Positions 18,692-28,763 of a stretch of DNA of 64,000 nt are shown in pieces; within the stretch, counting starts at the first letter, position 1, and every line of letters begins with the position of its first letter. Source of the DNA: Thermoplasmatota archaeon (lineage in GTDB: Archaea; Thermoplasmatota; E2; DHVEG-1; B18-G2); assembly GCA_029259115.1 (NCBI GenBank), contig JAPDJO010000028.1:1-64000 (forward strand), given 5' to 3'. The position numbers and the translations under genes are program-made. The notes beneath the pieces were generated by a model. It made no database searches. It saw only the letters and a list, made by a program, of their open reading frames with translations, and was not told where the DNA came from.

Positions 18692-19525
18692 ATGACCAGA
18701 TTCACAGATATCTACCTCAGAAGGGTGTTCAAAACTATCGAGAAAAATAGGCTTGTAGAAAACAGTGATAGGATATTTGTTGCTTTAAGTGGAGGAAAAG
18801 ATAGCGCAAGCTGCCTCTACTGTGTTAAAAGATTCGCTGACGAAAGGAACATAGATTGCGAAATAAAAGGTTTTTACATCAACCTAGACGATTCTCCAGA
18901 AGTTAGAGAACCGATAAAGAGCTTAGTGGAAAAACTGGACATAGAGCTTATAGAGATCGAGCCTCCAGATATTCGTAAATACAGAGGCTCAAGACCCATA
19001 TGTAGCGTTTGTGGAATCGTAAAGAGGTATCTGATGAATAAAATTCCTAGAGAGAAGGGAGCGACAAAGATCGCAACAGGTCACAATATGGATGATTTTA
19101 TTGTTTTCTTTCTTAAGAATCTGGTAGGAAAGAACTATTCATGGATATCGAATTTCAAACCAAAAGTGGAATCTACACATCCAAAGTTACTGACCAGAAT
19201 AAGACCTCTCTTCAACGTCGGGAATAGAGAAGATGAGAGATTTTGTGAGGAGATGAAGATACCTTACACAAAAAAGCATATATGCAGATTTAAAGCCAGG
19301 GAATGCAGTTACAACAGGAAGAGAGATAATTGGTACAGCACCCTATACGAGATAGAGAAATGGAATAAGAGTTTCAGACAACAGATGATATCTGCAATAG
19401 AAGACGTATCAACACTTTTCAAGAAGGAGGAAGATTTGAAAGAGTGCTCCATCTGCGGAGAACCTAGCAATAAGGAGATATGCGCTTATTGTAGAATATT
19501 TGGAGATGCCTCGGGAGGGATTTGA
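18692..19525 (+). CDS. TtuA/Ncs6-family PP-loop tRNA thiolation protein
   Basis: FVALSGGKDSASCLYC, CSVCGIVKRYLMN, ATGHNMDDF, C-terminal zinc ribbon CSICGEPSNKEICAYC. Confidence 0.88.
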   Translation: MTRFTDIYLRRVFKTIEKNRLVENSDRIFVALSGGKDSASCLYCVKRFADERNIDCEIKGFYINLDDSPEVREPIKSLVEKLDIELIEIEPPDIRKYRGSRPICSVCGIVKRYLMNKIPREKGATKIATGHNMDDFIVFFLKNLVGKNYSWISNFKPKVESTHPKLLTRIRPLFNVGNREDERFCEEMKIPYTKKHICRFKARECSYNRKRDNWYSTLYEIEKWNKSFRQQMISAIEDVSTLFKKEEDLKECSICGEPSNKEICAYCRIFGDASGGI

Positions 19526-19580
19526 ACCCTCGACTTCACGGTCTTCAGCCGTGCACTCTCCCAGGCTGAGTTACCGAGGC
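19507..19580 (-). tRNA. tRNA-Phe(GAA)
   Basis: Minus strand GCCTCGG...CACGG-CTGAAGA-CCGTG...GAGGGTTCAAATCCCTC...CCGAGGC. Confidence 0.95.
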
Positions 19581-19581
19581 A

Positions 19582-19923
19582 TCAGGACAACATATCGATT
19601 ATGTTTTCAACTTCTTTATTTACATTATCAAGTGACTTTTTTAGATTTTCTATTACTGTTCTAAGCTTCTTTGTTGTAACAGCTCCTCTGGGAGATGGCT
19701 CTATAACGCCTTCCTGCTCGAGTACATGAAGGGAGTATCTTATCATGTGCTGTGGATACCCGGTCATCTCCGATAGCTTTATTATCCCTATAGGTTCATT
19801 TTTTATGACTAGATTGAGGATCTCAACGTGTCTCTTCAGAATGTCTACCTCGGATTCTATAACAGATGTTAATGTTACTTTTCCTCTCTCCTCTCTTTTA
19901 GTCCTCATCAAGCTTGCATACAT
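19582..19923 (-). CDS. Winged-HTH transcriptional regulator
   Basis: VIKNEPIGIIKLSEMTGYPQHMIRYSLHVLEQEGVIEPSPRGAVTT HTH pattern. Confidence 0.75.
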   Translation of the reverse strand: MYASLMRTKREERGKVTLTSVIESEVDILKRHVEILNLVIKNEPIGIIKLSEMTGYPQHMIRYSLHVLEQEGVIEPSPRGAVTTKKLRTVIENLKKSLDNVNKEVENIIDMLS

Positions 19924-19997
19924 GTTAGCATTTATATTGATTTCTATTTAGAATTTGGTCAAAAGTTTAATAAGTCCTCAAAACATTCAAATTTTGG

Positions 19998-21296
19998 ATG
20001 TTAAAGAGGGAATTGAAAATTCTTCTCATAAGACCTGATAGTTTCTCTCTACGTGGTTTATTTGCCTTCAATTGGCCTCCATTAACTTTGTTACAAATCG
20101 CAGCCGCCACACCTGAGGAGTACTCTGTTGAGATAATAGACGAATCCTTTGATAAAGTGAGATTTGATATAGATGTTGATCTTGTTGGCATATCATTCGA
20201 GACATTGAATGCTCTAAGAGGTTATTGGATTGCTGACGAGTTCAGAAAGAAAGGTGTACCTGTGGTTATAGGGGGATGGCATGCTTCTGCTCTGCCTATG
20301 GAAGCAAAGGAACATGCAGATAGTGTTTACATTGGCGAAGCAGAAACTGGATGGAAAAATTTGTTGAAAGATTTTGAAAAAGGTTCATTGAAACCTTTCT
20401 ACAAATCAGATTTCGTAAAAGGGAAAGACATCCCTATACCTAGATACGATATTTTCGATAAAAGGCTATACGTGTATACTGTACAAGCAACTCGAGGATG
20501 TCCTTACGGTTGCGATTTCTGCAGTATATCAAACTCTCCGCTTGGAGGAAGAAAATACAGAACAAGACCTGTAGACATGATAATCAGAGAACTCGAAAGG
20601 GTAAAACAAAAATTCGTTATATTTGTTGATCCATCGCTGAGCATAGACATTGCTTACACGAAGGAGCTCTTTAGAAAGATGTCAGATTTGAATAAGCGAT
20701 TTGCTTGTTTCGCAAACATCAATGTAGCTAATGATGATGAATTTCTAAAATTAGCAAGCGAAGCAGGATGTATAGCCCTCTCCATAGGTTTCGAAACTTT
20801 TTCAGAATCTGCAATGAGAGGATTAAAAAAATTACCTAAGGAGGTAGAGGTCTACCGGAAAGTTGTAAAAAAGATTCATGAGTATGGAATTGCTGTGCTG
20901 GGTTCTTTTGTTTTCGGTTTTGATGGCGACAAAAAGGATGTTTTTGAGAATTCTCTGAATCTAATGAGATACATAGATGTTGATTCAGTTGGAGTAAACA
21001 TACTAACACCATTCCCAGGGACACCTTTATTCGACAAATTAGAAAGAGAAGGCAGGATACTAACTAAGGAGTGGTCAAGGTACAACATGAGAGATGTCGT
21101 TTTTCTTCCTAAGCATATGTCTCCCGAAGAGCTTAAGGAAGGAGCAAGCTATGTTGCAAAGGAGTTTTTCTCATGGAAGAATATCATAAACAAATTAATA
21201 ACCACGATGAGGTATGGAATTTTGAGATCTTCATCCATAACATACTGGAACCTGGCACAGAGAAGAGCCTTTAAAAACATATGGAGATGGTTTTGA
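19998..21296 (+). CDS. B12-binding-domain radical SAM protein
   Basis: N-terminal B12-like domain; QATRGCPYGCDFCSIS radical SAM motif (CxxxCxxC). Confidence 0.9.
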   Translation: MLKRELKILLIRPDSFSLRGLFAFNWPPLTLLQIAAATPEEYSVEIIDESFDKVRFDIDVDLVGISFETLNALRGYWIADEFRKKGVPVVIGGWHASALPMEAKEHADSVYIGEAETGWKNLLKDFEKGSLKPFYKSDFVKGKDIPIPRYDIFDKRLYVYTVQATRGCPYGCDFCSISNSPLGGRKYRTRPVDMIIRELERVKQKFVIFVDPSLSIDIAYTKELFRKMSDLNKRFACFANINVANDDEFLKLASEAGCIALSIGFETFSESAMRGLKKLPKEVEVYRKVVKKIHEYGIAVLGSFVFGFDGDKKDVFENSLNLMRYIDVDSVGVNILTPFPGTPLFDKLEREGRILTKEWSRYNMRDVVFLPKHMSPEELKEGASYVAKEFFSWKNIINKLITTMRYGILRSSSITYWNLAQRRAFKNIWRWF

Positions 21297-21341
21297 GAAA
21301 CCAGAAACGATTTAAACAAAAAATCCTATTCATCTCTACTG

Positions 21342-22973
21342 TTGATAGAGATGGTAAACTATATAGTTGTTACAGGTGGAGTCATATCTGGATTAGGAAA
21401 GGGCATAACTACAGCATCCATAGGAAAAATCTTGCAGTTTTACAATTACAATGTCACGGCAATGAAGATAGACCCCTACATAAACTATGACGCAGGTACG
21501 CTGAGACCTACGGAGCATGGCGAAGTCTGGGTTACTGAGGATGGTGGAGAAATAGATCAAGATCTGGGGCACTATGAAAGATTTTTAGATAAAAATATAC
21601 CCAAGTATCATAACATAACCACGGGTCAGGTGTATTATGCAGTTATAGAAAAAGAGAGAAGAGGAGAATATTTAGGCAAAACTGTTCAACCCATACCTCA
21701 TGTTACAGATGAAATCAAATCTAGAATAAGGAGGGCAGCCAAGGAAAATGTGGATTTCGTTCTTGTAGAGATAGGTGGAACGGTTGGAGATTACGAGAAT
21801 GTTCTTTTTCTCGAAGCAGTGAGACAGATGAAGCTGGAAGGAGAGAAGGTTCTCTTTGTTCATGTTACCTACGTGCCATCGATATCGACTTTGGGAGAGC
21901 AAAAAACAAAACCAACTCAGCACTCTGTAAAACTCCTGAGAGAAATAGGGATACAACCTGATTTTATAATAGCTAGATCCGAGCAACCTATAGATGATGT
22001 GAGAAAGGAAAAGATAGCTCTCTTCTGTAACGTTCATGAGGAGGATGTCATAGCTGATCCAGATATAGATAACATATATGCTGTTCCCCTTCTTTTCGAG
22101 GAGCAGGATCTTTCAAAGAAGATTTTAGAGAAGCTAGGTTTAAAGGGAAGGAGGAGAGGAAAGAAATACAGAGAATGGAAAGATTTCATAGAAAAAATCA
22201 GGTCCCTGAAGGAAGAGGTTAAGATAGGAATAGTTGGTAAGTATTTTGATATAGGATCCTTCAAACTCTTTGACTCCTACATCTCTGTTATAGAAGCGGT
22301 GAAGCATGCATCATGGAAAAATGGTTTTAAGCCTAAGATAGAATGGATAGACTCAAAAGATTTTGAGAAGGATAGGAAGAAACTGAAGATCCTTGATGGA
22401 CTTGATGGCGTGATAGTACCTGGAGGGTTTGGATTGAGTGGTATAGAGGGGAAGATACTAACCATAGAATACTGCAGAAAGAAGAACATACCTTATCTTG
22501 GACTCTGTTTAGGTATGCAACTAGCTGTCGTTGAGTTCGCAAGGAACGTGTGTAAGTTAAAAGACGCAAACTCTACAGAAATAGACAAGAACACTCCTCA
22601 CCCAGTAATAACATTCCTACCTGAGCAGAAGAAGATACTCAAGGAATCGAGATATGGAGCAACTATGAGATTGGGATCATATCCAGCCCATCTCAAAAAA
22701 GGAACTTTGGTGTACAAGTTATATGGCAAGGAGATAGTTTATGAGAGGCATAGGCATAGATATGAAGTTAATCCCGATTATGTAGAGATACTTGAAAAAC
22801 ACGGACTCGTTTTCTCTGGAAAATCTCCTGATGGTAAGTTAATGGAATTTCTTGAATTTCCAAAGAACAGATTCTTTGTCGCAACCCAGGCGCATCCTGA
22901 ATTCAAATCCAGACCCATGAAACCTTCTCCTCTATTTGATGGTCTAATAAAAGCTGCTAAAGGATTGCTATGA
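21342..22973 (+). CDS. pyrG: CTP synthase
   Basis: NYIVVTGGVISGLGKGITTASIG...KIDPYINYDAGTLRPTEHGEVWVTEDGGEIDQDLGHYERF...GLCLGMQLAVVEF. Confidence 0.98.
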   Translation: MIEMVNYIVVTGGVISGLGKGITTASIGKILQFYNYNVTAMKIDPYINYDAGTLRPTEHGEVWVTEDGGEIDQDLGHYERFLDKNIPKYHNITTGQVYYAVIEKERRGEYLGKTVQPIPHVTDEIKSRIRRAAKENVDFVLVEIGGTVGDYENVLFLEAVRQMKLEGEKVLFVHVTYVPSISTLGEQKTKPTQHSVKLLREIGIQPDFIIARSEQPIDDVRKEKIALFCNVHEEDVIADPDIDNIYAVPLLFEEQDLSKKILEKLGLKGRRRGKKYREWKDFIEKIRSLKEEVKIGIVGKYFDIGSFKLFDSYISVIEAVKHASWKNGFKPKIEWIDSKDFEKDRKKLKILDGLDGVIVPGGFGLSGIEGKILTIEYCRKKNIPYLGLCLGMQLAVVEFARNVCKLKDANSTEIDKNTPHPVITFLPEQKKILKESRYGATMRLGSYPAHLKKGTLVYKLYGKEIVYERHRHRYEVNPDYVEILEKHGLVFSGKSPDGKLMEFLEFPKNRFFVATQAHPEFKSRPMKPSPLFDGLIKAAKGLL

Positions 22974-24067
22974 TCGAAGAATATACCATAGAAAGGATAA
23001 AATCCGATGTTTCAAGATACTTTCCATTTTATGAATTCAAGGTAGGAGCAGATGGTATAGTTTTCTTCTGCAACATTAGGGAAGAAACTTTAGATTATGA
23101 CTTTGAAAGATTAAGAGAGATTCTTTCAGATTATGGTTTCGTTCCAATCTTGAGGAAGGAAGGCGGGGAGTATACCTTATATGTAGTAAAAGCTAAGAAA
23201 AGAAAGGAAGTCTCGATCTGGGTCAATATATCTCTTCTTCTAGCAGCGATCTTGACCACAACACTAACAGGTTCTCTATTGGTTTGTGGAAAGGTAAACA
23301 TGTGGGAATCTGGAGCAATAAGCGAGATGTTGAAAATCAAAAACCTAACAAGCGGCTTCTTCCAGTTTTCACTTCCCTTATTAACGATACTAGGATTCCA
23401 TGAGATGGCTCACTATTACGCTTCTAAACTTCATGGAGTGAGAGCCTCGTTACCATTTTTTATTCCAATACCTCCTATTCTGAATCTCAACATAGGAACA
23501 TTCGGTGCACTAATTTCAAGTAAAGATCCAATACCTAATAGGAAAGCTCTATTTGATATAGGCTTGTCAGGTCCTCTGGCTGGTTTTCTAGTGGCTATCC
23601 CCATATCGATATATGGAATCTTGAACTCCACCCCTATCCCAAGAGCAGAGGTATCTGGTCAAATGTTTCTGCAGCCCCCTCCTCTATTTTCCCTGATAAT
23701 AGAAACCATGATGAATTTACCTCAAGACTATACCCTCCTCTTACACCCTACAGCCTTTGCAGGATGGGTTGGACTAATAGTCACGGCTGTCAATCTCTTC
23801 CCTATTGGTCAATTAGACGGAGGACACATCGCCAGAGCCGTACTTGGTGATAATCAAAGATATATAGGCTGGTTCTCTGTGATATTCCTATTGTTTACCG
23901 GATGGTTTTTCTTTGCGATCCTCATAGCACTAATGGTAGGCATATACCATCCGCCTCCACTGAATGATCTAACTCAAGTGGATAGGAAAAGAAAGCTTCT
24001 TTTTATAGTAGCAATGGTTGTTCTTGCCCTCTGTTTTGCACCGTTTCCCATCTATCAATCAGAGTGA
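22970..24067 (+). CDS. Site-2 protease-like M50 family membrane metalloprotease
   Basis: HEMAHYYASKLHGV, PIGQLDGGHIARAV; 4-nt overlap with pyrG. Confidence 0.9.
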   Translation: MIEEYTIERIKSDVSRYFPFYEFKVGADGIVFFCNIREETLDYDFERLREILSDYGFVPILRKEGGEYTLYVVKAKKRKEVSIWVNISLLLAAILTTTLTGSLLVCGKVNMWESGAISEMLKIKNLTSGFFQFSLPLLTILGFHEMAHYYASKLHGVRASLPFFIPIPPILNLNIGTFGALISSKDPIPNRKALFDIGLSGPLAGFLVAIPISIYGILNSTPIPRAEVSGQMFLQPPPLFSLIIETMMNLPQDYTLLLHPTAFAGWVGLIVTAVNLFPIGQLDGGHIARAVLGDNQRYIGWFSVIFLLFTGWFFFAILIALMVGIYHPPPLNDLTQVDRKRKLLFIVAMVVLALCFAPFPIYQSE

Positions 24068-24103
24068 ATCGTAACCATTTAATACCTTTTAGAGAATAAC
24101 CAT

Positions 24104-24331
24104 ATGATGAAAACATACCTGAAGATCTTCTTTAACAGCGAGGGTGCATCGCCTTCAGAGGTAAAGGATCAATTGATGAACATGGGATTCAAGGCTACCT
24201 CTGGAAACTACGATTTCGTATACGACTGGGGAGAGAAAGATGTCAAGATAGAGGATCTAATCTGGTTCGCAGATAAGGTTCATTCCGTTTTAAAAGGTTT
24301 GAAGGTATACTTCTCGATAGAAACTATCTAG
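24104..24331 (+). CDS. Conserved hypothetical protein, 75 aa
   Basis: Intergenic ORF with coherent composition, no overlap with a better frame. Confidence 0.6.
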   Translation: MMKTYLKIFFNSEGASPSEVKDQLMNMGFKATSGNYDFVYDWGEKDVKIEDLIWFADKVHSVLKGLKVYFSIETI

Positions 24332-25028
24332 ATCTAAGCTTTTCTATAATCTCGCTCATTATTCCCATCATAGTATGATATTCCAGTTCCGTGAGTTTTG
24401 CCCTACCCAAGGCTCTTCTGAACGTGATCTCTGCCTTTTCTCTCTTATGAGTAGGATAATTTATAAGGTCTAATACCTGATTGAAGAATTCCACCATCTT
24501 TTTCTTTTCTGTTACACCAACATTTCTATCTTTTACCCTCCTGTCAAATCTGTAAGAAAACAATTCATAAAGAACTATACCGACCGCATGAGATAGGTTA
24601 AGAGAAGGATATTCTTTACTAGTAGGTATGTTAACCAGTATATCGCACTTCTTTATCTCCTCATTGTATAGACCATAGTCTTCTCTTCCAAAAAACAAAC
24701 CAACTTTTCCATTAAAGTCTTTCATCTCTTCTACGAACTCCTTCAATGTATACGCCTTCCGGAGGCATGCCTTTCTATGCTCTTCTATAACCGAAGTGGT
24801 CGCAACAGCTAGATCTACGCTCTCCAGGGCTTCATCAAAACTTTGGAAAATTTTGGCTCTGTCTAGAATGTCTTTAGCATGCATAGCCATAACATATGCA
24901 GGATCATCTAATTTACAAGGATTAACAAGATACAATTCTGAAACACCAAAATTTTTCATACATCTAGCCACTGAACCTACGTTTCCACTGTATTTAGGTT
25001 CAACTAATATGACACAGGATCTTAACAT
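24324..25028 (-). CDS. TrmJ-like SPOUT RNA methyltransferase (TrmH group 1)
   Basis: VILVEPKYSGNVGSVARCMKNFGVSELYLVNP...GLFFGREDYGLYNEEI...PSLNLSHAVGIVLYEL. Confidence 0.93.
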   Translation of the reverse strand: MLRSCVILVEPKYSGNVGSVARCMKNFGVSELYLVNPCKLDDPAYVMAMHAKDILDRAKIFQSFDEALESVDLAVATTSVIEEHRKACLRKAYTLKEFVEEMKDFNGKVGLFFGREDYGLYNEEIKKCDILVNIPTSKEYPSLNLSHAVGIVLYELFSYRFDRRVKDRNVGVTEKKKMVEFFNQVLDLINYPTHKREKAEITFRRALGRAKLTELEYHTMMGIMSEIIEKLRSR

Positions 25029-25408
25029 TATCTTAAACCTAACTTTTCCTCTTTTTCTCTAAGCATCCTTTCATACTTTTTCGGAAGTCTTTTAACTATA
25101 GATTCAAGCTCTGCTTTCTTCTTCACTAACTCTGATTTTCGATCTGTCTTTAACTCTTCCAACAGATATTTCCTCTTTTTGATGTAGTCATAGCTGTACC
25201 ATCCTCCAACAAACAGCAGGACTATGCCAACCACTATAAGATAGTAATTCCAGTCACCAAAAAAGCTTGATAAGTTACTAGCTAAACCTAAATCCGCTTC
25301 CCTGAAAAACAGCCATACTACGCTGGATACGAAAAAGATTATTCCAAGTATTAAGATTAGCAAACTCGCGGGCAATCTTATCTCTCTCCATATCTTCAAG
25401 CGTATCAC
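25028..25408 (-). CDS. Small two-TM membrane protein
   Basis: Two hydrophobic stretches and charged coiled-coil C-terminus; overlaps the trmJ-like gene by 1 nt. Confidence 0.65.
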   Translation of the reverse strand: MIRLKIWREIRLPASLLILILGIIFFVSSVVWLFFREADLGLASNLSSFFGDWNYYLIVVGIVLLFVGGWYSYDYIKKRKYLLEELKTDRKSELVKKKAELESIVKRLPKKYERMLREKEEKLGLR

Positions 25409-25410
25409 CT

Positions 25411-26832
25411 CTAATATGTCTTAGCCAATCTCACTATAGTGACTCCATTTTTATCACATGATGCACATTTGTCTTTGACCGTGATCCTGTCTAAAGGTTC
25501 TCCAAGTGTTTTCATGTCCAACTCCTCCTCCATCCTGATTGCGCAATCCTTATTTCCACACCATGGGAGTTCAACTATATATCCCTTATATTTTTTGGCT
25601 TCTTCAATATTTTTTACCCTCACTATATGCGACTCCATGAATTCCTTTGCTCTCTGGTAGATGGTTTCGCTCATCAGGTTGAAGGTCTTATTTAACTCGT
25701 CAACAAGATTCTCTTCTCTCACCTCTATTCTCTCCCCTGTATCTCTCCTCGCTATGACGACAGTCCCTCTCTCGATTTCTTTAGGACCTATTTCTATCCT
25801 AACAGGAACTCCTTTCAATTCCCAGTCATAAAATTTGCTTCCCGGAGTATCTTCTCTCTCATCAACCAGGCTCTCGATCCCCTCTTTCTTGAGTTTCTCA
25901 TTTATCTCTCTGCACCTATCAATTATTTCCTTCTCTCTTCCTTTGAAAATTATAGGGATAATGACAACCTTTATTGGAGATATGACTGGAGGAAGAATCA
26001 ATCCTTTATTGTCACCATGTATCCCAACAATAGCTCCAAGTATCCTCTCGCTCATACCATATGTCGTTTGGTGACAAAACTTGTGAGTGCCATCTTTATC
26101 TTCGTATGTTATATTGAATGGTCGAGCAAAGTTATCTCTATACTGATGAATAGAACCTAATTGCAGGGTTCTCCCTGAAGGCATCAATGTGTCTATACTT
26201 ATCGTGTAATAAGCTCCAGCGAACTTATCCCAGTCTGGTCTCTTGTTGAATATAAAAGGTATACATAGTTTTCTGAAGAATCTCCGAGCTGTATCTTTGT
26301 ATTCTTCTATCTGTTTTTCTGCATCCTCAAAATCTACATGGCATGTATGAGCTTCGAAGAAATGAATTTCCCTAACCCTTATGAAAGCTCTAGTTTGCTT
26401 GGTCTCGTATCTGAAAGTATTGACTATCTGGAATATCTTTAGAGGAAGATCAGAATGAGATCTTATCCATAGGGAGAATAGTGGATACATAGCTGTTTCT
26501 GATGTAGGCCTCAATAACCATTTTTCTTCAAGCTCATTATCGCCAGCATGTGTAACCCAGAATACTTCTTGAGAAAATCCCTCAATATGCTCTTCCTCCT
26601 TCTTGAAGAACGATTCGGGTATGAGTAGAGGGAAGTACACCTCTTTGTGATTTGTCGAAAACATCTCTTCTCTTATCATAGAGTCTATGTTCTGCATTAT
26701 CTGCCAGCCGTGTGGCTTCCATACGTTCATACCCTTTATAGGGTATCTCTTGTCACAAAGATCAGCAAGCTCGACTATCTCGTTGTACCACTCGTGGAAG
26801 TCTTCCTCTTTTTTTACCTTGGTCTCGGGCAT
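25411..26832 (-). CDS. proS: Prolyl-tRNA synthetase, archaeal type
   Basis: FPLLIPESFF..EEEHIEGFSQEVFWVTHAG...LLRPTSETAMYPLFSLWIRS...C-terminal zinc-binding domain. Confidence 0.97.
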   Translation of the reverse strand: MPETKVKKEEDFHEWYNEIVELADLCDKRYPIKGMNVWKPHGWQIMQNIDSMIREEMFSTNHKEVYFPLLIPESFFKKEEEHIEGFSQEVFWVTHAGDNELEEKWLLRPTSETAMYPLFSLWIRSHSDLPLKIFQIVNTFRYETKQTRAFIRVREIHFFEAHTCHVDFEDAEKQIEEYKDTARRFFRKLCIPFIFNKRPDWDKFAGAYYTISIDTLMPSGRTLQLGSIHQYRDNFARPFNITYEDKDGTHKFCHQTTYGMSERILGAIVGIHGDNKGLILPPVISPIKVVIIPIIFKGREKEIIDRCREINEKLKKEGIESLVDEREDTPGSKFYDWELKGVPVRIEIGPKEIERGTVVIARRDTGERIEVREENLVDELNKTFNLMSETIYQRAKEFMESHIVRVKNIEEAKKYKGYIVELPWCGNKDCAIRMEEELDMKTLGEPLDRITVKDKCASCDKNGVTIVRLAKTY

Positions 26833-27038
26833 CCGAGAAGGAGAAGGGAATTTCTATAATTAAAACTAACGTTACGTTCCCCTACCGTGCTAAAAGGTAA
26901 CCTAGGGAAAGATATCCAACCGGTTGTTTCCTTAGAGTAAGTTCGACATCCGTGTATATTGTTAGAAAAACAAAAAATCCATCTTGACCTTTTTGTCCAA
27001 AATCTCTATATCTTTCTTTTTCACACTATATCAAATCT

Positions 27039-28034
27039 TCACGATCCAAGGTTTCCTCCATGAGAGAAAATTTGACTGTGATTTCTAACAACGGAAGACT
27101 TTTTCACGATATCTCTTAACAAACCAGATCTAAGAAGATTATCATTTTCTCTTCTGATGCTAGCAGACCCAGATTTGAACATCGTTCTCGAAATCTTCTC
27201 AATAATCGGAAATGCTTTGAAGGGTCTCGTTTTTCTATTTTCTTTCAGGATTTTACTGTACAGATTTATCTTCCTTTGTTCTTCTTTTCCCATATCTGGT
27301 ATTAATCTTATCTTCGTTTTTGATGTGGTTGGATTATCTTCATCTACAGTGGTTTTATCAGATCCCTTTACATTTTTTGTTTTTACTGTAATGGTTAAGT
27401 TTTTCCATTTCTCACATGTAATATTCACAGAATAATTCTCAGGTTCAGGATAGCCCATCCACGCCACGATCGTAAAATTTATTTTTAGGGTTTTGCCAGG
27501 CAAAATAGGTGCAAAACAAATTGTAAAAAATCTATTCTTATCTGTTGAATCAGTGGTATTATCTATCTGGACCCAACCGTTATATACGTACCCATCGAAA
27601 ATAGGCGGAAAAGAAGGGCCCTCAAATATTGCAGAGAACCAAGTTCCCACCCAGTATGTTTCTCGAGATTCTCTATAATCAATGGCTGTTGTATCCACAT
27701 GTACCTTTAGTTTAGTGCATGGCTCGACTATTAACTCCTTTTTATAACTTACGTTTAAGTCAAGAAAGTAAGTATTGTCCTCATTGTACATGAAGGTAGT
27801 CCATATATCTATTATTTCTATCCATTTTGATGAAGAAGATTTCGGTGAAGAGGAGATCTTCTCCTGATAATAATCCTCTTGGGAATTATTTTGTTTTTCT
27901 TTTCTGTAAATCAGTTGATCTCGTTTGATGGATCCCTTTACATCATTTCCAGCCACTAATGGTGTGAAACTTGATAACAGGAATATTGCTATGATCCCTG
28001 TCACGATTATTTCTCTCTTTGTCACATTTAGCAT
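27039..28034 (-). CDS. Secreted protein of unknown function, 331 aa
   Basis: N-terminal signal-like helix EIIVTGIIAIFLLSSFTPLVAG; no domain recognised. Confidence 0.65.
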   Translation of the reverse strand: MLNVTKREIIVTGIIAIFLLSSFTPLVAGNDVKGSIKRDQLIYRKEKQNNSQEDYYQEKISSSPKSSSSKWIEIIDIWTTFMYNEDNTYFLDLNVSYKKELIVEPCTKLKVHVDTTAIDYRESRETYWVGTWFSAIFEGPSFPPIFDGYVYNGWVQIDNTTDSTDKNRFFTICFAPILPGKTLKINFTIVAWMGYPEPENYSVNITCEKWKNLTITVKTKNVKGSDKTTVDEDNPTTSKTKIRLIPDMGKEEQRKINLYSKILKENRKTRPFKAFPIIEKISRTMFKSGSASIRRENDNLLRSGLLRDIVKKSSVVRNHSQIFSHGGNLGS

Positions 28035-28520
28035 GTCTTTCCCTCTATCTGTTTCCCATATATAAACGAGAGTAGATTATATAAAATTATCTATATTTGT
28101 CGAAAAAAATTAACCTCCAACCAGATATATAATCACCATGTAAGCATTGAGTCTAGGGACAATAAGCCGTGGTAGTAGGAAATGATATGTATAGGATTGG
28201 AAAAAGTATAATGAAAAACCGGATAAAATGAGTGGTAGTAAGATCGGTAGAAAAATCCTCGAACCTTTATACGATACTTGCATTCTATCTATGTAGGATA
28301 TTGCGAAGTTAATTGTGGATGTTCCTTATAGTCGCAGTGCTTATGTAGCATACTTGAAGGTGGAACTCAGCTTATCTACAAATAATTTTGAGGTACCCTT
28401 TGAGATAATAATTGATGCTCTTCTTGTAATTTTTATTGTGCTTTCTCTAGTATTGTGTTTTATATATGCACTTTCTCCACTTTTAAAGTGCAGATACTAT
28501 AAAAGTCATTTTGTACAGTA

Positions 28521-28670
28521 TCATGTTCCTCTACTCTCTCTAGCCTTTGGTCTTAGATCTCTAGACCTGCATCTTCTGCATTTTTCTGCTCTCATTGGAT
28601 TAAGAGCTCCGCACTTCATACAAACTTTCTTCATCAGCAATCTTGCCTCAGCCTCTGGAAATCTTGCCAT
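28521..28670 (-). CDS. rpl40e: Ribosomal protein eL40 (L40e), 49 aa
   Basis: Translated by hand: [49 protein letters not shown]; matches archaeal L40e; missing from the ORF track. Confidence 0.95.
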   Translation of the reverse strand: MARFPEAEARLLMKKVCMKCGALNPMRAEKCRRCRSRDLRPKARESRGT

Positions 28671-28763
28671 AGTGACACCTTGCAAGGCTTATACCTATAC
28701 TGTATTTAAATCTTTAGCCAGAACTTTTAGAAATCTACTTAAACCTCATTTTACTTAAACCAA

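Noticed and set aside
20836-21088. Minus ORFs inside the radical SAM gene
   Set aside because: Shadow frames in a well-supported CDS.
28315-28758. 147-aa plus ORF
   Set aside because: Its C-terminal two thirds is antisense to eL40; at most the first part could be real.
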